DNA from: Desulfarculaceae bacterium
Lineage (GTDB): Bacteria > Desulfobacterota > Desulfarculia > Desulfarculales > Desulfarculaceae
Assembly (NCBI GenBank): GCA_020444545.1
Contig: JAHLKT010000002.1
Span: 88,870-152,869 of the forward strand
Length of the DNA: 64,000 nt
Direction of reading: 5' to 3'
The notes beneath the pieces are model-generated. The model saw only the letters and a program-made list of their open reading frames with translations, was not told the origin of the DNA and did no database searches. The translations under genes and the position numbers were made by a program. Below are positions 24,422 through 32,048 of the stretch, one piece after another. Positions within the stretch are counted from its first letter, which is position 1, and each line of letters begins with the position of its first letter.

Positions 24422-26331
24422 TGAAGATCACCACGGCCCGCCGCATAAGCCAGGCCTTTTTCCTGGCCCTGTTCCTGTGGTTCTGTGTGGTGGCCACGGT
24501 GGGCGAGCGCTTGTGGCAACTCCGGGGCTGGCCGGTGAACTGGTTCCTGGAGCTGGACCCGCTCACCGGCCTGACCACCCTCATCGCCGGGGGCTCGCTC
24601 TACAGCGGCCTGCTCTGGGGCGCGGCCACCCTGGCCCTTACCCTGCTGCTGGGCCGCTTCTTCTGCGGCTGGGTCTGCCCCTTTGGGGCCATGCACCATT
24701 TCATCGGCTGGCTGGGCAACCACAGCAAGGACCCCAAGGAACGCGCCCGGCGCAACGCCCCCCATCCGGCCCAACAGATCAAGTACTTCCTCTTGGCCTT
24801 TTTCCTGGGCGCGGCGGCCAGCGACCTGGCCGCGCGGCTTCTGCTGGGGCAGGGCGCGGCCTTCGCGGCCGGGGCAATAGCCATCGCCTTGGTGCTGGCC
24901 GCCACCCGTAAGGGGCAGGGCAGGGACTTCTACTTCATCGCGGTGGGCGTGCTGCTGGCCCTGTGGGCGGTGTGGAGCATGGCCGCGCCCCGGGGCGGGG
25001 CCTCGTTGCTGGCGGGCCTGCTGGACCCCATCCCCCTAGCCAGCCGCTCGGTGAACCTGGCCCTGCTGCCCCTGGCCGACATGCCCCTGCGCATCGCCTG
25101 GCCCGAGCCCCGCTTCTACCAAGGCGCGGCCATGATCGGGGCCATCTTCCTGGCCTTCTTGCTGCTCAATCTGTGGCGGCCCCGTTTCTTTTGCCGCTAC
25201 GTCTGCCCCACCGGAGCGCTCTTCGGCCTTCTGGCCCGCTTCTCGCTGTACAAGGTGGGCAAGCGCGAGGCGCGCTGCGGCGGGTGTATGGACTGCGAGG
25301 CGCTCTGCGAAGGGGCCTGCCGCCCGGCCGGGCGTCTGCGCCCCCAGGAGTGCGTTCTCTGCCTCAACTGCCTTAGCGAATGCCCCGAGAGCGCCATCAC
25401 TTACCGGCCCAAGCCCTCGGCCGCGGGCGAGGTGGCCCCGGACCTGAGCCGCCGCCGGGTCTTGGCCGGGCTGGGCGTGGGCCTGGCCGCGCCGCCGCTC
25501 TTGGGCCTGGGCGGGCTGCTGGGGCCCAACTGGGACCCGCGCCTCATCCGGCCGCCCGGCTCCCTGCCCGAGGGCGAGTTCCTGCGCCGCTGCCTGCGCT
25601 GCGGCCAGTGCATGCGCGTGTGCCCCACCGGCGTGTTGCAGCCCGCCGGGCCATCCTTCGGCCTGGAGGCGCTGTGGACCCCGGTGCTTAACAACACCAT
25701 CGGCACCAGCGGGTGCCAGCCCCGCTGCGTGGCCTGCTCCCACATCTGCCCCAGCGCGGCCATCCGGCCCATATCCCTGGCCGAAAAGCTGGGCCAGGGC
25801 GAGTACGCCGCGCAAGGCCCCATCCGCCTGGGCACCGCCTTTGTGGACCGGGGGCGCTGTCTGCCCTGGGCCATGGACCGGCCCTGCATCGTGTGCCAGG
25901 AGAACTGCCCGGTGAGCCCCAAGGCCATCTTTACGAGGGTGGCCTATCAGACCGTGATCAGCGGCCTTAGCGCGGGCGAGGCTGGCGGCGGCGAGTTGGC
26001 GGTGAGCGGCCGGGCGCTACGGCCCGGGGCCTTGGCCACGGGCGACTACTATCTGGTCGCGGGCGAGGTCCGGGCGCGCATCCGGGCCAACACCAACGCG
26101 GCGCTCTCCCTGGAGCCCGGCCCGGGCTGGCATACCCCGACGCCCGGCAGCCCGGTGGCGGTGCAGGTGCGTTTGCAGCGGCCCTATGTGGACCCGGCCC
26201 GCTGCATCGGTTGCGGCATCTGCCAGCACGAATGCCCGGTGAGCGGCAAGCGGGCCATCCGGGTTAGCGCGGAGAACGCCACCCGCGAGCCCAGGCACTC
26301 CCTGTTGCTCAAAGGCGCGGGCCCCCACTGA
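24421..26331 (+). CDS. NapH/NosR-type polyferredoxin membrane protein with periplasmic-type 4Fe-4S domains
   Basis: 636 residues. The N-terminal half has about six membrane segments carrying the NapH/NosR cysteine motifs C-G-W-V-C-P-F-G-A near residue 80 and C-R-Y-V-C-P-T-G-A near residue 258. Then come C-G-G-C-M-D-C, C-V-L-C-L-N-C-L-S-E-C-P near residue 310, a NapG/MauM-like block (C-L-R-C-G-Q-C-M-R-V-C-P near 390, C-V-A-C-S-H-I-C-P near 437) and a final ferredoxin C-I-G-C-G-I-C-Q-H-E-C-P near 597. A Tat-like S-R-R-R-V-L-A-G sits inside at about residue 341, where the NapH-like part meets the NapG-like part. It looks like a natural NapH-NapG fusion, a membrane electron wire. Third gene of the overlapping trio. 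Confidence 0.85.
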   Translation: MKITTARRISQAFFLALFLWFCVVATVGERLWQLRGWPVNWFLELDPLTGLTTLIAGGSLYSGLLWGAATLALTLLLGRFFCGWVCPFGAMHHFIGWLGNHSKDPKERARRNAPHPAQQIKYFLLAFFLGAAASDLAARLLLGQGAAFAAGAIAIALVLAATRKGQGRDFYFIAVGVLLALWAVWSMAAPRGGASLLAGLLDPIPLASRSVNLALLPLADMPLRIAWPEPRFYQGAAMIGAIFLAFLLLNLWRPRFFCRYVCPTGALFGLLARFSLYKVGKREARCGGCMDCEALCEGACRPAGRLRPQECVLCLNCLSECPESAITYRPKPSAAGEVAPDLSRRRVLAGLGVGLAAPPLLGLGGLLGPNWDPRLIRPPGSLPEGEFLRRCLRCGQCMRVCPTGVLQPAGPSFGLEALWTPVLNNTIGTSGCQPRCVACSHICPSAAIRPISLAEKLGQGEYAAQGPIRLGTAFVDRGRCLPWAMDRPCIVCQENCPVSPKAIFTRVAYQTVISGLSAGEAGGGELAVSGRALRPGALATGDYYLVAGEVRARIRANTNAALSLEPGPGWHTPTPGSPVAVQVRLQRPYVDPARCIGCGICQHECPVSGKRAIRVSAENATREPRHSLLLKGAGPH

Positions 26332-26459
26332 GCCACCGGCTTCGTCAGACGGCGGGATACCGCGTTGCCGACGGCGCTCCAGCCCCGACACATTTTTAGC
26401 TCTTCTTTGAATGTCACTGGCTTGTGCTCTTGTCCCGCGCCAAATGATTGCCAGGTTCC

Positions 26460-26468
26460 TGCTATAAT
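26460..26468 (+). promoter_or_regulatory. Extended -10 promoter before the aldo/keto reductase gene
   Basis: TG-C-TATAAT, a perfect -10 hexamer (26463-26468) with the extended TG. No good -35 is seen at 17 bases. It lies 66 bases before the ATG at 26535. Confidence 0.55.
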
Positions 26469-26534
26469 TAAAGGAATTGAAATGCCGCCGCGAAGGTGGC
26501 TGAACGGGGCGAACCCTCACTGAAGGCGGGAAGC

Positions 26535-27737
26535 ATGGCCGAGAAAAAGGGCGGCAACAGCCGTAGGGATTTCTTCAAGACCGTGGGCGCGGCAGGGGCG
26601 GCATCCCTGCTTTTGGGGCCGGGCGCGGCCCTGGCCGCCGCACCGATGACCGTGCCCCGGCGGCCTTTCGGCCGCACCGGGGTGGAGGTCGCCGCCTTGT
26701 CCCTGGGCGGCATCTTCGACATCGTGACCAACCAACTGGTGCTGCACCAGGCGCTCAAGCTGGGCATCGACTACTGGGACACCGCCTACTCCTACACCGG
26801 AGGGCGCAGCGAGGAGGGCATCGGCCGCTACTTCGCCCGCTTCCCTCAGGTGCGTGAGCGCATCTTCCTGGTCACCAAGGCCCACCGCCGCACGCCCGAA
26901 GATTTGCAGTCCAACCTGGAGGAGTCCCTCAAACGGCTCCAGACCAACTACGTGGACCTGTTCTTCGTGCACGCCATCAGCGAGCCAAGCGAGGTGGACC
27001 GCCCGGAGATCAAGGCCTGGGCAGCCAAGATGAAGAAGGAGGGCAAGATAAAGCTCTTCGGCTTCTCCACCCACCGCAACATGGCCGATTGCCTGGCCGC
27101 CGCGCCCAAGATGGGCTTCATCGACGGCATCATGATGACCTACAACTACCGCATCATGCACGGCCAGGACATGAACCAGGCGGTGGAGGCCTGCCACCGG
27201 GCAGGCATCGGTCTGACCGCCATGAAGACCCAGGGCGGCGGCCCGGTGGCCGACGACACCGAGGGTGAGGTGCAGCTGGGCGGCCGCTTCCTCAAGAAGG
27301 GCTTCAGCCCCTTCCAGGCCAAGCTCATGGCCATTTGGGAGGACAAGCGCATCGCGGCCATCTGCTCCCAGATGGCCAACGTGACCATCCTGCAAGCCAA
27401 CGCGGCCGCGGCCATGAGCCGCACCGCGCTCAGCGCGGCCGATCGCCGCGCCCTGGCCGCCTATGCCCAGGCCACGGCGGGCTGCTATTGCGCGGGCTGC
27501 GCGGGCATCTGCGAGGATGCCCTGGCGGGCGCCGCGCCCGTGGCCGATGTGATGCGCGGGCTCATGTACGCCCGCAGCCACCGCGACCTGGAGCTGGCCC
27601 GGGCCACCCTGGCCGAGGCCCTGCCCGGCGGGTCCGATGCGCTGCTCAACACGGACTTTGGCCCGGCCCAGGCGGCCTGTCCCCAGGGGCTGCCCATCGC
27701 CCGGCTCATGCGCGAGGCGGCGGAGGAATTGGCCTAG
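26535..27737 (+). CDS. Tat-exported aldo/keto reductase family protein with C-terminal cysteine cluster
   Basis: 400 residues from ATG 26535, which puts a clean twin-arginine signal at the start (S-R-R-D-F-F-K, then A-A-G-A-A-S-L-L-L, cleavage near A-L-A-A). A GTG 39 bases earlier is less likely. The AKR barrel follows: D-T-A-Y-S-Y near residue 84, the catalytic-type lysine region V-T-K-A-H near 112, and F-F-V-H-A-I-S near 146. Near residue 317 is Y-C-A-G-C-A-G-I-C, a Cys group like the ferredoxin-type tail of AKR proteins found in anaerobes. Periplasmic location and substrate are inferred or unknown. Confidence 0.85.
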   Translation: MAEKKGGNSRRDFFKTVGAAGAASLLLGPGAALAAAPMTVPRRPFGRTGVEVAALSLGGIFDIVTNQLVLHQALKLGIDYWDTAYSYTGGRSEEGIGRYFARFPQVRERIFLVTKAHRRTPEDLQSNLEESLKRLQTNYVDLFFVHAISEPSEVDRPEIKAWAAKMKKEGKIKLFGFSTHRNMADCLAAAPKMGFIDGIMMTYNYRIMHGQDMNQAVEACHRAGIGLTAMKTQGGGPVADDTEGEVQLGGRFLKKGFSPFQAKLMAIWEDKRIAAICSQMANVTILQANAAAAMSRTALSAADRRALAAYAQATAGCYCAGCAGICEDALAGAAPVADVMRGLMYARSHRDLELARATLAEALPGGSDALLNTDFGPAQAACPQGLPIARLMREAAEELA

Positions 27738-27760
27738 GCAAGATAAAGGTCGATTGCGGC

Positions 27761-27788
27761 TTGCCAATTCGGCGGTTTTTGTTATAAT
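27761..27788 (+). promoter_or_regulatory. Sigma-70 promoter of tRNA-Arg
   Basis: TTGCCA (27761-27766), 16-base spacer, TATAAT (27783-27788). The tRNA begins 32 bases downstream of the -10. Confidence 0.8.
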
Positions 27789-27819
27789 CCGCTTTCGTCG
27801 CCCTAGGCGGCAAAACAAC

Positions 27820-27896
27820 GCGCCCGTAGCTCAGCTGGATAGAGCGCCGGACTACGAATCCGTAGGCCGCCTGTTCGAATCAGGCCGGGCGCACCA
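27820..27896 (+). tRNA. tRNA-Arg (anticodon ACG)
   Basis: A 77-base cloverleaf. The acceptor arms GCGCCCG (27820-27826) and CGGGCGC (27886-27892) pair fully, the T arm has TTCGAAT, and the anticodon loop CTACGAA gives anticodon ACG. CCA is encoded (27894-27896). One anticodon-stem end pair appears mismatched (C/T), which does not prevent folding. Confidence 0.96.
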
Positions 27897-27906
27897 AAAG
27901 TAACGA

Positions 27907-27942
27907 GGGGCTGGCCCGGAAGGGCTGGCCCCTTTCCCTTTT
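27907..27942 (+). terminator. Terminator after tRNA-Arg
   Basis: GGGGCTGGCCC, loop GGAA, GGGCTGGCCCC form an 11-bp stem with two G-T wobbles, then TTTCCCTTTT. It lies ten bases after the tRNA CCA. Confidence 0.8.
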
Positions 27943-28064
27943 GATCAAGCACGTTGTCCCCATTTTTTTTCGTATGAAGAATGGAATCAGCGCCTTTAGT
28001 TTGTGTGTAGCTAACATAGTTGATGCAATACTAAACAAGCGTATGTGTTGTGCTGGGTGAAAAT

Positions 28065-28180
28065 ATGCCGGGTAGATCAAACAAACCCTCGAACAGAATC
28101 GACCTGGCCGAAGCCCTGCGTTTCCGGCTCTAGCGCGGGCTTACTTACCAGGAGATCGCCGAATGCTTAGATAGTAGGCC
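28065..28180 (+). pseudogene. Remnant of a small helix-turn-helix protein gene (in-frame stop)
   Basis: Reading from ATG 28065 gives M-P-G-R-S-N-K-P-S, then I-D-L-A-E-A-L-R-F-R-L, a TAG at 28131-28133, and in the same frame R-G-L-T-Y-Q-E-I-A-E-C-L. The (R)-G-L-T-Y-x-E-I-A motif with the preceding A-L-x-L/F-R-x-R pattern is the start of a helix-turn-helix as seen in phage or transposon DNA-binding proteins. The TAG breaks it and nothing recognisable follows. Probably a decayed mobile-element gene. Confidence 0.45.
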
Positions 28181-28430
28181 AAATCCACGGGGGGATAAGG
28201 GGGGAATCCCTTTTTCAATTAATTACGGTTCGGCCCCTGGGTACGAATTTTCTAAAAGCACCCCACGCAACAAATTTCTTTCGATCTTGGTCATGCAAGG
28301 CACAACCCTGCTTGCTGGCGTCCAAGTTAATGGTGCTTAGAATTAGTATGCACTCCCCTCTTCACGGCGGAGACCGACGCCGCGCGCAAACTGGGCTCAA
28401 CCAGGCGGCATTGGCGCGAACCGTGGCCGG
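28181..28430. other. Non-coding stretch between tRNA-Arg region and the cytochrome module
   Basis: Together with 27943-28064 this makes about 370 bases with no believable intact gene. It is visibly more AT-rich than its surroundings and contains only the broken helix-turn-helix remnant. No insertion-sequence ends or duplicated tRNA 3' end were seen. Confidence 0.6.
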
Positions 28431-29363
28431 CTACTTGCCATGCGGTGCCAGGAAACCGTATTTGCGGTACACCGCCTGCCCCTCTTGGCTTACCAGAAAA
28501 TCCAGGAAGTCCTGGGCCGCCTGGGGATGAGGCGCCTTTTTCAAGGCCGCGGCGGTGTAGGTTACGTACTGGTTTTGCGCGTCGGGAATCTGGACCATGG
28601 CGATGGGGTTTTTTATCATGCCCTGAAAATAGGCTTCGGTGTACCAGACGGGCCCGGCATCGGCTCTCTTTTGCATGATGCGCATGGGCGTTTGGCGGTG
28701 GTGCATGCGGGTCAGCCAGGTGGTGCCGGCCTTTTTTTTGGCCTGCATGATCTTTTCTTTCAGGGCCTGGCCGCCGGCGGCCACGTATGCTTTTTGTATG
28801 GGCGTGGCAATGCCTTCCCATTGGGGGTTGGGCATGGACACCTTCACGTCGTCGCGGCCAAGGTCTTTGAGTCCCTTGATGTGCTTAGGGTTGCCCTTGT
28901 AAACCATGATGGCCAGGCGGTTGCGGGCGTAGTCCACCGTGCGGCCGAACCAGCCCTTCTCCTTCTGCATCTTCATGATGCGGCCGCGCCCCCGGGTATA
29001 GACGTCCGGTTGCAGGGCTATGCGCAGGGAGCCCACGACCAGGGATCCCTGCTCTATCTGTTGGGCCTCAATGCCCGGCGGCAGGGTTTGCCAATAAATG
29101 CGTTTGTATTGGGGATACTTCTTCTGGAAGGCCTTCATCAAGTCATGGGTGACCATGAACTGGTTCCCGGCGAAGAAAACCACCAGTTGCGGATCAACCA
29201 CGTCGCCGTGCAGGTCGGCCATGTCGTTGACGCATCGGAGATGGAATTTCTTGCCGTTGGCGGGCGTGCCGGCCCAGGGGGGATAAACCTGGGTGGCCAG
29301 GGCGGAGGAAGCCGCCAGCAGGGCCAGGGTCAGGGTGCACAAAAAAACCAGTTTCCGTAACAT
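28431..29363 (-). CDS. Periplasmic type-II solute-binding protein (ModA/PstS-like fold)
   Basis: 310 residues with a cleavable signal peptide (hydrophobic L-V-F-L-C-T-L-T-L-A-L-L, cleavage after A-L-A at about residue 23). The mature part has the binding-protein type-II pattern: Q-L-V-V-F-F-A-G-N, a hinge strand N-R-L-A-I-M-V-Y-K-G-N-P near residue 150, G-L-K-D-L near 164, and a C-terminal D-F-L-D-F-L-V-S-Q-E-G-Q near 286, as in oxyanion-binding ModA/SBP_bac_11 proteins. No ABC permease or ATPase is nearby. It is last in the cytochrome module, so it may bind a sulfur oxyanion or act as a sensor or chaperone. That is inference. Confidence 0.75.
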   Translation of the reverse strand: MLRKLVFLCTLTLALLAASSALATQVYPPWAGTPANGKKFHLRCVNDMADLHGDVVDPQLVVFFAGNQFMVTHDLMKAFQKKYPQYKRIYWQTLPPGIEAQQIEQGSLVVGSLRIALQPDVYTRGRGRIMKMQKEKGWFGRTVDYARNRLAIMVYKGNPKHIKGLKDLGRDDVKVSMPNPQWEGIATPIQKAYVAAGGQALKEKIMQAKKKAGTTWLTRMHHRQTPMRIMQKRADAGPVWYTEAYFQGMIKNPIAMVQIPDAQNQYVTYTAAALKKAPHPQAAQDFLDFLVSQEGQAVYRKYGFLAPHGK

Positions 29364-29382
29364 ACGCCCTCTCCTTTTAGGT

Positions 29383-29420
29383 CAGCGGCGATCCCGGATT
29401 TGGGGCCGGGACCGCCGCTG
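29383..29420 (-). other. Strong intercistronic hairpin
   Basis: CAGCGGCG (29383-29390) pairs with CGCCGCTG (29413-29420), with a further TCCCGG/CCGGGA stem inside. It fills the gap between the peroxidase-TsdA fusion gene and the solute-binding-protein gene. There is no T tract on the minus strand, so an mRNA-stabilising or partial-attenuation element is more likely than a terminator. Confidence 0.55.
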
Positions 29421-29430
29421 CTTGGTTCAC

Positions 29431-31341
29431 TTACTTGGCCTTGCTCTTGTCATGGGCCTTGATGATGGGCTGGAAGGGCCCCAAACGATGCTGTTCGGCC
29501 GAGAATCCGTCATCCCAGGGAGGATAGGGCGAATCCACCGGTTTCTGCTTCTTGTCGGGGTAGTCCGTGCTCAGCTTGGCCGGGCTCATGAGGGGCCGGG
29601 GCAGGCTGTTGAAGTAGGCGGCGATGTCATAGGCCTGGCCGGTGGTGAGCACCGGATGCTGGTAAGTGGCTCCCAGGGGCATGTTGGCCCGGATGAAAGC
29701 CGCCGCGGTCCTCAGGCGGTTCATACCCGCGCCGTTGTTGTAGGCGCCCGGCCCGGCCAGGGGTGGCACCACGTACTTGGGCTGGTAGGTGTACAGGCCC
29801 TGATAGCCCATCCCCTGAACACCGTGGCAGGTCAGGCAATAGGTGGCGTAGGTTTCCTTGCCCGCGGCCAGGTTGGCCTTGCGGTCGGGGAACTTCAGCT
29901 TGGGCGTGCCCTTGCCCAACATCTTCTTGGGTGCGCCTTCGCTCAGCCAGGTCAGATAGGCCACCATGGCCTTCATTTCCGGGCTGTCCTTGGGCAGGGG
30001 CCGGCCGTTCATGCTGCGCTGGAAGCACCCGTCGATCCGGTCCTGTATGTCGCCCATGCCGCCCTTGCGGGCGCGGTAGCTGGGATAGCGCTTGGTGACT
30101 CCCACCCAGGGGTTGCCGAAACGCTGCGTCCCCATGTTCAAGTGACAGTTGGCGCAGTCCAGGGTGTTGCCCGAGTAGCGTTTGTCAAGGTGGGGCTGTC
30201 CCGAGCCCAGATGAAGGTTGGTGCGATTGAGCAGCTCAAAGCCACGGCGCACCTGCTCGCCCTCGGGGCCCTGGGGCAGATGGTTGGGGTCGCGGGGTTT
30301 CCACCAGCTGCCGGCCAAGGCCACCTTCACCGGCGGAGCCTGGTAGCGGGCCGGGGCGGTGAGGCTGTTCAGGAATAGAAGCACGGCGTGGATATCGCTC
30401 CGCTGCCATTGCTGATCCAGTTGCAGCCAAGCCATCAGGTCCACCGCCTCGCCGATGGTCCCCACTCTCCCGTCGTGGAAATAGGGCCCCGTGATGGCCA
30501 CGTTCCTGAGCACCGGTACCTTGAAGACGTAGCGGTCCGCCGGGTTTTTGGTGACGCTGTAGCGGCCCAGGTCATTTTGGTCGAAGTAGGGATGGTAAAC
30601 CCCAATCTTCTGGAAGAGCATGCCGCCCAACACCGGCCCCTCGTGGCAGCGCACGCAGCCTTGATTCATGAACAGCCGCAAGCCCTTTTTCTGCTTGGCC
30701 GAGAGGGCCGAGGCGTCCCCGGCCAGGAAGCGGTCGAAATTGCTTTTGGTGATCAGGGTGCGCTCAAAGGCCGCCACCGCGTGGGCGAAGTTCTTGGCGT
30801 TCACGGGCTCCTTGTCCTTGGGGAAGGCCTTGGCAAAGGCCTCGCGGTAGCCCTTCATCTTTTTGAGGCGTGCCATGGCCTCCACCACGTCGGGCATGCC
30901 CATCTCCATGGGGTTGAGCATGGGGCCGGTGGCCTGGGCCTCCAGGGTGGGGGCTCTGCCGTCCCAGAACTGAGCGATTTGGAAACCGGCGTTTAGGGTG
31001 CTGGGGGCGTTGCGCGGCCCGAAGTGACCCATGGCCCCCTTGGAGGTGGGCAGATAGTCAACCCCGCCCTTGCTCTGATCCAAACGGTGACAGGTGTTGC
31101 AACTCTCGCTACGGTTCAGGGACAGTTCGGTTTCGAAATACAGCCGCTTGCCCAGGGCGGCCATCTCCGGAGTGTCGGTATCCGCTCCGGGCATCTTGTC
31201 CGGCAGTGTGCCGAAGACCGCTTTGGCCTGGCGCAGCAACATCTGATCGTCAGCGCCGGTGGCGGACATCACCTGGCCGGCCAATAGGGCGGTCAAGGCC
31301 ACGGCCAGCAGCACCAAACAGGTTTTCCTCAATCGATTCAT
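29431..31341 (-). CDS. Di-haem cytochrome c peroxidase (MauG/CCP) fused to a TsdA-type thiosulfate dehydrogenase
   Basis: 636 residues with an N-terminal signal peptide. Residues about 30-335 are a MauG/CcpA-type di-haem peroxidase: C-N-T-C-H at 81-85 and C-V-R-C-H at 229-233, with F-Q-I-A-Q-F-W-D-G-R-A between and P-Y-F-H-D-G-R-V near 286. Residues about 360-620 match TsdA: C-A-N-C-H at 396-400, the motif I-D-G-C-F-Q-R-S-M-N-G with Cys439, and C-L-T-C-H at 502-506. Cys439 lies 43 residues after the first TsdA haem cysteine, exactly the spacing in the stand-alone TsdA at 34984-35817. In characterised TsdA this Cys is the thiolate ligand of the active-site haem. The protein should be periplasmic with four c haems, joining thiosulfate/tetrathionate chemistry to a peroxidase. 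Confidence 0.82.
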   Translation of the reverse strand: MNRLRKTCLVLLAVALTALLAGQVMSATGADDQMLLRQAKAVFGTLPDKMPGADTDTPEMAALGKRLYFETELSLNRSESCNTCHRLDQSKGGVDYLPTSKGAMGHFGPRNAPSTLNAGFQIAQFWDGRAPTLEAQATGPMLNPMEMGMPDVVEAMARLKKMKGYREAFAKAFPKDKEPVNAKNFAHAVAAFERTLITKSNFDRFLAGDASALSAKQKKGLRLFMNQGCVRCHEGPVLGGMLFQKIGVYHPYFDQNDLGRYSVTKNPADRYVFKVPVLRNVAITGPYFHDGRVGTIGEAVDLMAWLQLDQQWQRSDIHAVLLFLNSLTAPARYQAPPVKVALAGSWWKPRDPNHLPQGPEGEQVRRGFELLNRTNLHLGSGQPHLDKRYSGNTLDCANCHLNMGTQRFGNPWVGVTKRYPSYRARKGGMGDIQDRIDGCFQRSMNGRPLPKDSPEMKAMVAYLTWLSEGAPKKMLGKGTPKLKFPDRKANLAAGKETYATYCLTCHGVQGMGYQGLYTYQPKYVVPPLAGPGAYNNGAGMNRLRTAAAFIRANMPLGATYQHPVLTTGQAYDIAAYFNSLPRPLMSPAKLSTDYPDKKQKPVDSPYPPWDDGFSAEQHRLGPFQPIIKAHDKSKAK

Positions 31342-31431
31342 CTTGGGTCATCTCCTCCCCTATGGGTCATTTACTCCCCCTCGGCTCATCCGCCGCCCGA
31401 AGCCGCCATAACGGCCGGACGGCCGCAGCGG

Positions 31432-31983
31432 CTAGAAGGGCAAGAAGGCATAGCCCCGGAGCTGGTAGGTGGGCAGCACGGTAAGGGCCGAAAGGGCGAT
31501 CTCTATCTGGGGGTTCACGTCCCGGTGGGCGATGTCGTGCTCCTTGAGCCCCTGGCCGCATACATACAGTTTGACCCCCGCCTGCTTGAGCTGATCAAGC
31601 AGCGCCAAGCTGGGGTTGGCAAAGCCGTGCTTCTTTTCATAGGCCGCGGGGGCCAGCGCCGCCTCGGTGGCCGGGCCGTGCATCACCAGCACCAAGTGCA
31701 GCTTGTCGGGCTTCACCCCGGCCGAGGCGAAAACGTTGATCAGGCGGGCCACCTTGGCCAGACCGGGAATCAGCTTGCCCTTTTCCGCCTTGCCCTTGGT
31801 TATGTCGAACACGATCTTGTAGCTGAGGGCGGGGTCGGGCTGCACCTCGGCCTTGGGCAAAGACACGATCTCGCCGGCCGCCTTGATCACAGGATGCTCC
31901 CAGGGCCTTGCGGCCAGGGCGGTCCCGGCCATCAGCAGGCACAGGCCCGCGGCCAGGGCCAGGATGAAAAACAAGTGCTTCAT
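31432..31983 (-). CDS. Periplasmic DsrE-family sulfur protein
   Basis: 183 residues from ATG 31983, which has GGGAGGAG upstream; the frame is open further 5' but that part overlaps another gene and is noise. A signal peptide covers about residues 1-22 (L-F-F-I-L-A-L-A-A-G-L-C-L-L). The DsrE/F fold pattern follows: K-I-V-F-D-I-T-K near residue 52, L-H-L-V-L-V-M-H-G near 91, and L-Y-V-C-G-Q near 139 with the likely sulfur-binding cysteine. Y-Q-L-R-G-Y-A-F-L-P-F closes it. DsrE-type proteins bind or pass sulfane sulfur. This exported form sits among thiosulfate cytochromes. Confidence 0.83.
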   Translation of the reverse strand: MKHLFFILALAAGLCLLMAGTALAARPWEHPVIKAAGEIVSLPKAEVQPDPALSYKIVFDITKGKAEKGKLIPGLAKVARLINVFASAGVKPDKLHLVLVMHGPATEAALAPAAYEKKHGFANPSLALLDQLKQAGVKLYVCGQGLKEHDIAHRDVNPQIEIALSALTVLPTYQLRGYAFLPF

Positions 31984-32048
31984 GATCTCCTCCCTTGGAG
32001 ACGAGGTTGAATATCCAATGGCAGGCAAACTGAATCGAACTTCTCTCA

